Part shown: one piece after another, positions 24,005 through 34,037 of the stretch
Layout: every line of letters starts with the position of its first letter
Position numbering within the stretch: position 1 is the stretch's first letter
Source: Globisporangium splendens
Taxonomy: Eukaryota; Oomycota; Peronosporomycetes; Pythiales; Pythiaceae
Assembly: GCA_006386115.1 (NCBI GenBank)
Contig: VFIW01000166.1
Coordinates: 53,658-117,657 of the forward strand
DNA: 64,000 nucleotides
Direction of reading: 5' to 3'
The notes under the pieces: model-generated
The model's database searches: none
Told to the model about the DNA's origin: nothing
What the model saw: only the letters and a program-made list of their open reading frames with translations
Made by a program: the position numbers and the translations under genes

Positions 24005-27000
24005 ATGTTGGAGCCATCGCTCGCGTCCACTGACCAGTACAGCATCCGCTTCACGCCAGACCCGCTGCGCGACCTGGAGCGCGAGAAGCTCGTGTCCTTC
24101 GGTAAGCGCGAGTTCTCCAACTTGTTCGCCAACGTCCGCTTCGCGCGGTCCTCGGGCTTCGGCACCAAGGTGCGCTCGTCGGCGCGGTCCACGCGCGCCA
24201 TCATCTGCGTGCCCACCAAGATCCACGCCACGCTCGAGGAGGTGGCCGATGTGTTCTTCAGCGACCGCACGAACGCCGCCATCGGCTTCGCGGCATCGCA
24301 GCAGATCTACAGTCTGCTCGAGCCGAGCGGCGAGCATCCGCTGCGCGCCTGCGGCCTGCGCTGGTCGCTCTGGCACTCGCCCTCCAAGTTGGTGCGCCAG
24401 CGCGACATTCTGTACATTGAGGTACGTGCATGCAGTTATTCCAGATATAAAGAGCGGGATTATGAGCTGAGCTGACCATTTTCTTATGTGTGTGGATTTG
24501 TGTAGTATATGGACACTTTTGTTGACGAGAATGGTCGCCGCGGATGGGCGCGCCTAACGCAGAGCATCCGCCACCGAAGCTGCCCGCCGCTCATCAACTC
24601 GCACGGCGTCGTGCGCGCGCACCTGGGTTGCTCCGGCACGACGTACATCGAGACCGACACGCCGGGTGTGCTCGACGTCGTCACGCTCTACGACTGTGAC
24701 ACCAAGGGCGTACCTGCGTGGCTGACCAAGTTCGCGGCCGTGCGCAAGGCTAAGAACGCGCACCTGCTCGAGCACCTCATCCGCCTCGCGCGCGCCGCGA
24801 ACGACTCGCTCGTCGCGGATTTCACAAAGATGGTGCCGACCAAGCAGGAGAAGGTGTGCGTCGGCTGCGGCGACACGCTCCCGAAATGGAACGTCAGCGG
24901 TCGCAAATGCCGAGAATGCAAAGAGGTACGAGTCTTGTGCAATGTTGAGTTTATGAGAGATTTGTGGCATAGCCTGACTTTTGTTTTGTTTTGTTTTGTT
25001 ATGGTGGAATGTAGAGTTTGTGCAAGAGCTGCAGTGACATTGTGTACTGCGCGATCGAAGGCGGCAAGAAGCTCAACCGCATCTGCATGCACTGCGTGGA
25101 TCGCTACATCTCGACGGATGGCGAGCGCAGTCGCGTCGACATGTACACGCAGCTGTCGACGTCGTCGTCTTCGTCGTCGTCGTCGAGGCTGCGGAAAGCC
25201 TCATCATACGGTGAATCCACTCCATCAAGTAAGTGTTATTTCGTTCTTAATAGACTAAAGGTGGCTCTAGGTTAGCCCTCGACTCACTTCACGGCTACTG
25301 CTTTGTCTCTGTAGATGACTCGACACGACGACGGAGTCGTTCTTCCAATAGCCACTCGGGATCTACTGACGGCGCGGACCTGGATAGCCCCCCGCCGATG
25401 CTCGAAGATAAACCGTCGCCGTTCTCGCCATCGACGCCGTCCTCGGCGGATTTCCGACAATATGGACAGCGAGAGCGAGCCGCGACGCAAACCAACAGAG
25501 AGCGGCACAGGCAGCGCGAGCGAGCTACGACGCAGGCCAGCAAGGAGCCCCCAGAGCTCATCAACCTCGGCGTCTCGCAGTATCGAGAGCCCAAGCCGCC
25601 GTCGGGTGACATCGATCTGTCGTACCTCGCCCACTTCAAGACCGTGTCGTCGCGCTCATAGCGGCAACAACATGTCCACTCCTGACCCGATCGAAGGGAA
25701 AGGAGGGGGGAGAAATATGCGTGTGTTGAGGAGGATAGTACAGCTGGCTGTGTATGTGTCTGTTGTGTGTTTGTTTGCGCTTATGTAAGATTGTTGAAAA
25801 CGGACAAGAGAGGAAAGACTGGGACCATTATGTATCAAGAGAGTAATTATTTGCGAAAACGAATGTGTTTACATTCCCTGCACGTGGCTACTTTGTAGCC
25901 GTCAACATGGAGGAAAACTTGAGTCCAAGGAGACAACAGCGGGGCGCTGGTAAAGATCGGGATCTGCTTCAATGAAAAGCAAAAACTCCATAACTTGGGA
26001 TGGATCTGCGTGTGCAGTCGAGATCTGAGTTGCACAATAGACTTTCTGATCGCGCAGCTTTAGATCTGAACGTCTCCTTTACCTGCATCCCTTCAAATCG
26101 AGCCATTCAGCGTCGAGACTTGTGCAACTCAGCGGACGAAAACAACGACAACTCTAAGAACAGTGGTCTATAGGTTGTCAGTATGAAAAAAGAAAAAAGA
26201 GACTTGAGCTTGAGTGAACGCTGGTCTTTACGCTTGCTTTGGCAGAGATTCTGATGAGTGTGTGGAGGCGCCTCCAAGAAATCCACTCAGTTTTTCAGTC
26301 GATAGGAGTTGCACGCTACTCTGGTCCTCGTGGCTTCAGAACTGACTAGACACTATCCAATCATACGCCTTTTGCCACTCGCACGGACAAAATATAACGG
26401 CAGCACTTGGCATCACGAAATGACTCCTTTTGATGTTGTGGTTGTCGCACCGCTGTTGTTGGCTTCACAGCGTCAACAACAACACAAGCCAAGTACACCG
26501 GCGAAAGTGATATCGCGCACTGTCGCTGGCAGCTCCATCTGCTGCTGCAACTCAGCGCAGGCTCTAAATGCACTTATGCGCTCTCGATCTGCACGAAAGG
26601 ACCGCGAAGGACGCGCTATGAAAGCCCAGGTGTGTCTGACGAAACTGCGCAAATGCCAACTGCGCTCCACAAATTGGCTGTAAAGGAAGGGACGGATATC
26701 AGTTGTTCGCTGGATCTTCCTGATAGAAATGACACCAATTTCGGTACGACTGACATGTTTAAACGCACACGATGCGCAAGTTGACTTGTGGGTCTTTCCA
26801 CCACTCTTGTCTCACGAACAGCACAAAAAACACTCGATGCACTTTGAGGTTGTCGTTACTCGCTGGTGTTGATAAGCCCAAGTCCTCCTCGGGCGTAAAC
26901 CAGACAAGAGTCCCGGTCTGTGTGTCTGTCTGCACGCCGGATAGTCGGCTCGTGATAACGCTATGAGACAAAATGCAAACCCAAGCGGCAGACGAGCGAA

Positions 27001-28080
27001 CTTTGGAGTTGGCAGATCGTTTGTGTGTGTCGGTGAACGATCCAAACCAGTGGTTCGTGCGGCAGGTTTCAGGCGCACCTAAACAGGGTCATTAGAGTCA
27101 ATAATGAATGGTCAGTGCTTGGCAGAATCTGCAGTATCCATCCGACTTTGAGTCGCATCGCGTATTCATCCGACGCAACCAAGCAAGAGACTCAACACTA
27201 TGACTTTGGCAAGTGGTTGCTCACCAATCAAATCGTACACGATTTGTTGAAGGCGAGAAAAGGGAGATATATGCAGGCTTGGCTTTAGGATCACACACGA
27301 TTTGAAGAACTCTACGCATTGTCTGTTCCATCGCTGCCATTGAGCGATGGAAGCTGCATTCAAACGCAGAAATGTGCATTTCCAGTCATTTATCGCACCT
27401 TCATTTGCGCACCTCTCTCACCAGTCATTTTTGCGATTTTCAGCAGGATGCACCAAAATCCAGGTTACGGTTTGGTTACGATCTCTCCGCCATCGTAACC
27501 TTGGTTGCTGCACTGTGCTACTTCATTCAAGCCGGCTACGGTTTAACCGGTTCTTTTGTCGGTGCGCACAATCTGAACCTTTCGGCTACGCCACCGTATA
27601 CACCGTTTCTTTTTTTGCGAGTGATGGATGGCCTGTCTCTTGTCCGCATTGTTGTCCTGTCGTGTAGAAGCAGACACGAAGGGATACGAAAAGAGTGAGG
27701 CCGACGACAGCAGAGTGCGCATTGCGCACAGCAAAAGCAGCTCCAACGTGCACTTTCGAGTCGTCTCTTGCTTTCTGGGACACAGTGGCGCAGGTCGCAG
27801 CATTTCGGGTGTGTGTACAGTAGGCTGCACGGTCACTCGCTCGCATGTCGGTCCCACCTGTTGCACTGAACCTTTTGGGTGGTGATCACGCTTCCCAGAG
27901 TGTTTAGAAAAGGTCTCTGGATCCCGTCACTCTCTCTCTCTCTCTGCATTGAATGCCTGTCAAGTTCAGTGTACTCGTGCGACGTGTTCAACGGAGAGGA
28001 GCTTTCTTCTGTTGGCTTCTGTCTGGCAGCGCGTGCAGAGCACCGACATAGCCATCACGCGCGTCCACTTCCCCTCTCTC
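21663..28080. repeat. Apparently identical core of the duplication (copy 2)
   Basis: Counterpart of 769-7186. It covers the upstream DNA of gene A, all of gene A, and the intergenic region up to the CT repeat at 28074-28095 that precedes gene B. Confidence 0.8.
24005..25661 (+). CDS. START-FYVE protein A, copy 2 (4 exons)
   Basis: Same sequence as the gene at 3111-4767, offset 20894. Exons are 24005-24421, 24506-24925, 25015-25228 and 25315-25661, giving a 465-aa protein. It has the START-like domain, a degenerate FYVE finger and the terminal DIDLSYLAHFK. Because introns and flanks are also the same as copy 1, the pair cannot be told apart by sequence and would act as a two-dose gene if both are real. 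Confidence 0.87.
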
Positions 28081-28225
28081 TCTCTCTCTCTCTCTGTCGC
28101 CTCGTTCCCTCCTGCTCATCCACCTGTCAGTCAAGAACGCACCGGTCAGACTCAGCCAAACCCCACCAGTTGGACATCGGCTCACCCGAGAGCATTCCAG
28201 CAGACACCGCAGACAGAGCACAGCA
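25662..28225. other. Intergenic region between genes A and B, copy 2
   Basis: Second copy of 4768-7331. No recognisable gene. It ends with the CT repeat at 28074-28095 and the gene B leader. Confidence 0.55.
28074..28095. repeat. Expanded CT microsatellite marking the end of the identical core
   Basis: The CT run is about 22 bases here, whereas copy 1 has only a few CT units (7179-7186) before diverging. Identity between the copies ends at this repeat. Confidence 0.8.
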
Positions 28226-29647
28226 ATGCCGAACAGGTACAGGTACTCGCGCTCTCCCGACCAGCCGTATGCTGTCGACTTGCATCCGCTGCCTGAAACC
28301 GAGCAAGCAGCACTTATTCACAAGGCATTCGCGGCGTTCCGCAAACTGTTTGCAGCGATTCAAATCGCCAAGCACGACGATTCGGATGCCGCGCGCGTGG
28401 CCAGCGTGAGCAGCGACGACAGTGACAACCGCCAGCACAGTTCCTCCAAGTCGGTCATGGTGTGCGCGAGCGAAACGGTGTACGGTACGCTCGAGGAAGT
28501 CGCGGCGCTGTACGTGCACGACGACAGCCACATGGTGCTCGATTTCCCGGACTCGAAGCGCCTGTACACGCTCGTGGAACCGTCCAAGGCGTCTCCCATG
28601 CGATGTGCCGGGGTGCGCTGGTCGCGGTGGAAATCCACGAGCAAGCTCGTCTCGGATCGCGATATGATCTACGTCGAGTACATGGACACGTTCACGGACC
28701 CAGTCACCGGACGTCGCGGCTGGGCTCGGTGCACGAAATCCATCGTGCACCCCGTGTGCCCCGAATCGCAGCACCCGGATGGACCCGTGCGCGCACAGTT
28801 GCATTGCTCCGGCGTCATCATGCACGAGACAGACACGTACGGCGAGCTCGAAGCCACGTTCCTCGTGCACGTGGATACGCAGGGCATGCCGGCGTTTGTG
28901 GCGCAGAAGGCGCTCAACTCGAGAAAGAAATCGCTGCAGCATGTCAACCACGTGCTCAAGTTGACGCGTCAGATGAGCGGTACTCCGCAGAGTGACGATG
29001 ATATGGTGCTCGGTGATGGCAGCCTCACTGGCGACGAGCGCGTGTGCCGGTCGTGCAACGAGCGCGTGTCGAAATGGACGCGTGCGCGCCACTGCCGGTA
29101 CTGCGACGCCATGTTGTGCAAATCATGCGCGCTGATCTCGTACAGCCAGACTGCAGACAAGGGAGAGAACCCCAAGACCACGCGCATGTGTGTGGACTGC
29201 GGCACGGGGAAGAAGCCTCGCCCCATGAATGGCGCTGGCATCGCCGAAGACCACCCACTCTCGCCGTCGGCACTTGCTGCGCTGTCCCTGCAGCGACCGC
29301 ATGTGCACAGCAGAGGCCGCGTGAACTCCAGTCGCTCGATCGACACGGAGTCCTCCGTCGGCAGTGCGCGCGAAGACACCGAGGAGTTGCGGCATCAGCG
29401 TCAGCGCCATGCGAGCTCAACCTCGTCAGCATCGTCAACGTCAACAATAGCGCAATCGAGCCAGCCAGGTCTGCAGCGGATCAACTCACGCCAGCGCGGC
29501 GCGTCGAACTCGAGCGGCGTCTCCAGCTCTAGCGACATGGCGTCATTTCGATCCGCACCGACGCCGACCGTGAAGATGGACCTGTCGTACTTGAACGATA
29601 TCGTGAGCACGAAACCCAAAGCCAGCAGCAACCCAGACTCTCAATGA
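28226..29647 (+). CDS. START-FYVE protein B, intact copy (intronless)
   Basis: 473-aa single-exon protein. The START-like domain spans about residues 25-250 (GVRWSRWKSTSK, YMDTFTDPVTGRRGWARC). The FYVE-related finger from about 273 to 327 has the pairs CRSC, CRYC, CKSC and CVDC and the patch ARHCRYC, the best conserved of the three short paralogues. A Ser-rich tail leads to VKMDLSYLNDIVSTKP near the end. All three intron positions of gene A are uninterrupted here, so introns were lost in this lineage (perhaps through a cDNA copy) or gained in the others. The gene is the only readable B copy, since the copy at 7332-8810 is broken. Confidence 0.9.
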   Translation: MPNRYRYSRSPDQPYAVDLHPLPETEQAALIHKAFAAFRKLFAAIQIAKHDDSDAARVASVSSDDSDNRQHSSSKSVMVCASETVYGTLEEVAALYVHDDSHMVLDFPDSKRLYTLVEPSKASPMRCAGVRWSRWKSTSKLVSDRDMIYVEYMDTFTDPVTGRRGWARCTKSIVHPVCPESQHPDGPVRAQLHCSGVIMHETDTYGELEATFLVHVDTQGMPAFVAQKALNSRKKSLQHVNHVLKLTRQMSGTPQSDDDMVLGDGSLTGDERVCRSCNERVSKWTRARHCRYCDAMLCKSCALISYSQTADKGENPKTTRMCVDCGTGKKPRPMNGAGIAEDHPLSPSALAALSLQRPHVHSRGRVNSSRSIDTESSVGSAREDTEELRHQRQRHASSTSSASSTSTIAQSSQPGLQRINSRQRGASNSSGVSSSSDMASFRSAPTPTVKMDLSYLNDIVSTKPKASSNPDSQ

Positions 29648-29965
29648 CGCTCAAGCACTTTGGCATGAGAACCAAAGGAAATGATCAACTGAGGCGATGG
29701 CACTCGAAGCAGCTTCAGTACACTATAAAATCACTTACAAGTGGGCCGAGCGCACGGTGGATATGCGACTCAGTTCCCCAAACGTTCATGCGAGCGGAAG
29801 TATAGCTAAATCCTACAACCTAACCAAATATGCTAGTGATCTTGGACAAAATGCCATCTTGCTTTTCAAGAACTCAAACCATGGCAAAATCAAAACAAAT
29901 CTCATTTCGTACTCTTAAAAGCTTACGAATCTCAGCAACATGCAGCATCCCGAGAAGAAAACAGA

Positions 29966-30182
29966 TCAAAGGCAAAGTCGGTGCATCACCAAGCAAACCT
30001 TGTTGCCTGGGATCGGAATCGGCTTCTGCTTGGACGCAGACTCGCCGTAGTACTTGACCATTTGGTCCCAGCTCGTGACGTTCCAGAATGCTGAGATGTA
30101 CTCGGCACGGCGGTTGTGGTACTTGAGATAGTACGCATGCTCCCAGATGTCCAAGCCCAGGATCGGGATCATCGGCTCCACG
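29966..30182 (-). pseudogene. Fe/Mn superoxide dismutase C-terminal fragment, copy 2
   Basis: The minus strand encodes about 60 recognisable residues: [20 protein letters not shown], then [17 protein letters not shown] and PIPIPGN. The D-x-W-E-H metal-ligand motif is in frame here, unlike in copy 1. The TAG after PGN is lost, so the frame runs on for a few codons. Immediately upstream (above 30182) the sequence switches to DNA unrelated to the copy 1 fragment and puts an in-frame stop before it. It is a truncated remnant, not a functional enzyme. Confidence 0.78.
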
Positions 30183-30627
30183 CACCTAGGCTACTTTGAG
30201 TGATGCATATCTCGACTGATGCGAGTTGCCATATTTGCTTTGTAGGAGCAAAACAGCGGGCTCAAGGGGAAAGACATTGTCGAAGTTATCCAGAAGGCGG
30301 AAGCCGACGGCATTCGCAACACGCTGGTGGGTACTACAACCACAGTCTCTTCTGAGCCATGGTGGCGCCGCCACGCACGGCCAACATGAGAGATGAAGGA
30401 TGTGCCGACGACGCGTAGCCATGCGTCGTGAGGCTGTCGGGCTGTTCGCTTCAGCGCTGCTGCTACTGCTGAGGAGGATGAATTGTGGATGAGTGGCATA
30501 TGCCTTCCACGTGTTTAGTTTACCGATGGTGTGGAGGAGGGAAGAGAACTGCGGCTAGTGCGTGTGGCCTGGTTTATGAAGGAAGAAGGAGCCAAGCGCA
30601 AGCGTAAACGATGTGGAATACCTGCAA
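30183..30627. other. Copy-2-specific segment between SOD remnant and gene E
   Basis: About 445 bp present only in copy 2, replacing about 80 bp of copy 1 (9351-9430). It contains an exon-like island on the plus strand at about 30246-30330: a TTTGCTTTGTAG acceptor-like sequence, then an open stretch reading LKGKDIVEVIQKAEADGIR, then a possible GT donor. I do not recognise the peptide. Confidence 0.6.
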
Positions 30628-30658
30628 CGTAAAGCGCGTGTTTCGTCTGTATTATTAC

Positions 30659-33554
30659 TTAATTGTCGCAGCTTGCCTTGCCTCTAAAGGCACCACTGTG
30701 TTGAACTGGATGATGTTTTTGGTCCAGTGCTCGTTGCCGCAGATGAAATCTGCGCGCACGACTTTGCCTCGCTGCTGCACGTGGTCTGGGGAGTCCACTT
30801 GATGTCAGACCCGAGGACCCGTCGTAAAAAGTGCCGATCGCGTCTGCGCGCCATTTGTTTCGGGATCAGCGCGTCTTCTCGAGGGCAACTCGGAGGCCGC
30901 TCCAGAGCTCTGGCACCGAGGAGCGGATGGGACCAGCAGTTGAAGTAGCAGTCTGTTTGTCGCCGCAGTGAGAGCGCTACGAAGAGACGCGCCGCGGTCA
31001 CCAGAACCGTGTTTTCTTCGCGGTTTCTCGAATCAAAATCAAAAGGCGTAGAACCAGTCGTTCAGATCGAGTACGGGATGCTATGCTTGGCCGCGGAGCC
31101 ATTCGCCGTAAGATTGAAAACCGGTCGGGAAAGAGTTTGGCTTGCTCAGGATCACCAGAGCGGGTGCTTGGAGCCATCGAGAAAGTGTCGAGCTTGCGGA
31201 ATTGCAGGGTGGCTTGAGGAAGTGAGTAGTGCGACCGATTTGACACGACAAAATTGTATCCGTCGGCCGGAGAGCGAGCCGATGCCGAGGTTCGCGCCGT
31301 CCACCTTCTCGGTGATTCACAATGCGAATCGTAATGGTTGCGCATGGAGTGGATCTTGCTCCGCCTGGGACTCCTTGGCGCAGCTCCTCCTACCACTTGT
31401 GGGAAAGGGTTGCCATGATGAGGTCGTCGTCTGTTGCAGCGCGAGAAGATTGATCGCGTGCGGAGTGCGTGGAACTGAACAGCCGGGCAGCGATTGGCGG
31501 CGAGAGCAGTGCGAGTTTTCATGTGCAGCTTCGATCGACGTTACTCGGACGATGCTGCGAAACCCTTCATCCAATGTCGGGGTCCCGAATTCGCGCGCAT
31601 GCTGCTGCACGGCATTCTCGACGCGCTTGCCAGGTGGGAGACTCGGGTGGTCAGATCGTTGCTGTGCGCGGTAGATGCACAACTCGGACTCAAAGTCGAA
31701 CCAGACAGCGGTTGCGTGGGTGCTCCATGTCGACGCCAGCTTGATGAAGTGCTTGCGGTCCTCGGCTTTGCCATTCACGCGGTCCAGAATCGCTCGCTGG
31801 ATCCCCTTCAAGCCAATGCTGTGCTCGCAGCCTTGTCGTCCGTGCTCGTCGCCACTGAGCTCCACCCACGGTGCAACACCGCCACGAACGGGTCTATCTG
31901 ACGGAGACGTTTGCGTCGAAGATGCCACCGTGCGTTTGACCACAAGCTGACGAAACGTGGTCTTGCCAGACCCAGGTAAACCACAGAGCACGAGCAAATC
32001 GGTCTTGTCGATGGGCTCTCCCCTCACAATGGGTCTCGAGATCATCGGCTCGTCCACTGAGATCGGCAGCACAGCCTGACGCTTCCAGAGCAGCGACGAG
32101 TACGAGCGCACGATGGCCTCCTGGATCTCGGTCTCGATGCTGCCTGGCCGCAGCACTCGCAGTGACTCGATCGCTTGATCCGCGGACATCGTGGGTTGCA
32201 TCCAGAGCGACAAGTCCGACGGCGGTGCACGCCAACCGAATGCGACCAAGTAGCACGCGAGCATGACGCCAGCACGGCCCTTGCCACCACCACAGTGCAC
32301 CAGCACTGGCCCCGACTCCACGACCTCAGTGCAGATCCGCATGAACAGATCGATCTGAGCCAGCGTCGGCGCCTTGTAGTTCTCCACAGGCAAGAACGTG
32401 TGCTGCATCACGTGAGACGGCAAGCCAGCAAACCATTCTCGTGGCAACGGCTCTTCCTCGGTGAGCGTCACAATATGGCGGATGCCCACGGACAGCGCGA
32501 GGTGGCGGATGTCGTCGCCATTGCGCGGCGTCGACATGGCTGCGAGCTGGAACGGCACGACCCAGCGAAAGAATCGCGGCAGTTTGTAGAGGGCGCTTGA
32601 TCCTGTTTGCGCGACCACCCAGAGCTTCTCGTGACTTGGGTACACGAGGGTCGACATATCCTTTGCGCGGTCTCGTACGGCGTGGGTGACGGCTTGCGGC
32701 CAAGGCTGCTGGAGTAACACTGGTTGCAGTTCGAGCGGGATTTGATCGAGTTCGCTGTTCGTGAAGAGATGCCCCCACTCGGTCGCCTCGGCGCACTCGT
32801 GCATCTTCGCGACACAGTACTGCTGCTGGCGTACCTGAGTCTCGTCGAAGGACGGCTCTGCGTCCATCCTGGTGAGAACCTGTGCGTAGCAGAGCATTGC
32901 GAGTTTGAATCTCTGCGTTTGCCTTGCAGCGTCGCCCAATCGCAACCATCCGCGGGTCGTTGCAGTTCCATGTTTGGCGCACAGGTAAGTCGCAATCTGC
33001 AGCGCTTGTTCTTGTTTGCCTTGTTCCAGCAGCACTTGTCGAGCGAGCGCCTCGAGCGCTTCCATACCAAGTCGCGTCAGGCAAGACGGAAGATCGGTAA
33101 CGAGCGATGCGATGGACTTGTCGACCGCATGGCTGTTCTTCACGGACACTGACACATGGAAATCTTTGACGGGGAGGCCGTGTTTCATGCGGAACGCCTG
33201 CGCTTTCGGCCACACACACACGATAAAGTACACGCCGTGTGCCATTGGACGGCCACTTCCAACGCCAATGGGAAACACGCGGCTTCCCGTCATAGTGTCA
33301 AGTGCTTCTGCGACGGCGTCAGCACTCAGCGTCGCGAGCTCGGATTTTGTCGCCAACGTGATGTGCCACCCGTCAACATCGGCTCTCTTTAGGGCGCCGG
33401 CGGCCGTGTCATCCTCTTCTAGCTGCTGCTGACTCACACAAGTGTCAAGTTGGTGGACGAGCGTTTGCAGCAACGGCGAGTCGGTGCCAAAGCACAGCGC
33501 GAGGCAGCCTCGAAATTTCTGCACGCGATCCTTAAGTGGCGACATATTCTTCAC
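30659..33554 (-). pseudogene. Gene E copy 2: 2H phosphodiesterase-phosphatase-kinase intact, ligase frameshifted
   Basis: The frame is open from ATG 33554 for 745 codons and then breaks near 31495. The N-terminus (absent from copy 1) has the paired motifs HIT (H64) and HVS (H133) of the 2H phosphodiesterase superfamily, then a helical region. The phosphatase loop H420-C421...R427 and kinase P-loop GLPGSGKT (525-532) are intact. From about 31500 down to 30780 the DNA still matches the copy 1 ligase but carries many one- to two-base indels, so motif I onward is unreadable. The last ~120 bases to the TAA at 30659 match well again. The gene is either a ligase-dead derivative or suffers from poor consensus. 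The intact ancestral order 2H, phosphatase, kinase, ligase is the reverse of classical fungal/plant tRNA ligases. Confidence 0.83.
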
Positions 33555-34037
33555 ACTGAGACGTTGATCTGAGAATCACTGGGTAAATAGAGTAATGAGA
33601 GAGAAAGAGCTGAGGTACGAACAGCTCTACAAGAGACGATCATTCCAAATCACTTGAATCACTTTGCTCTGAACTTTCCATCTGGAGTGACCATCACTCA
33701 TACCTGAGACCATCATCGTGAAATGGGTACAAAACATGTGAAAGAGTGGGGCTCGATTCTGATTGAGAGCAGATTTGGACGAGTGCCATGCGCGACTTGG
33801 GCTGAGAGCTCTTTGTGTTCCTGATGTCTCTCCTTTTCTAGCTGTGCCGAAGTGCAGGTCATTGCAGTTGGGATGATCTCAAAAATACTTGGGTATCCGT
33901 TTCATATGGTGTCCGTTTTTAGTGTCAGCACGTAGCTGCTCGATGTGTACTTTCTCCAATGTCTTGGTTTCCCTAAGGTGGCCAAATTGTAGAGTGTCTT
34001 GGTATGCTGAGCAGTTGTGTGTCTTGGAGTGGCCAGC
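33555..34037. other. Intergenic region between gene E and kinesin relic
   Basis: About 480 bp shared as upstream DNA by gene E (minus) and the kinesin relic (plus). No coding content or recognisable site is seen. Confidence 0.4.

Larger units (their letters stand above)
20879..33554 (+). repeat. Large direct duplication, copy 2
   Basis: This is the second copy of the block described at 1-11481. It holds an intact gene A, an intact gene B, an SOD remnant, an extra segment of roughly 0.45 kb (about 30183-30627) absent from copy 1, and gene E with an intact N-terminal half but a corrupted ligase half. The left end given here is only where the match to base 1 of the window begins. The right end is placed at the gene E start codon because copy 1 cannot be followed beyond its gap. 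Confidence 0.93.

Noticed and set aside
28127..29092. 321-codon minus-strand open frame opposite gene B
   Set aside because: Its composition (His, Arg, Val, Leu) mirrors the codon bias of gene B on the other strand; gene B has clear domains.
32326..33219. 297-codon minus-strand frame overlapping gene E copy 2
   Set aside because: It is another frame of the same strand as the gene E N-terminal half, which has clear 2H and phosphatase motifs.
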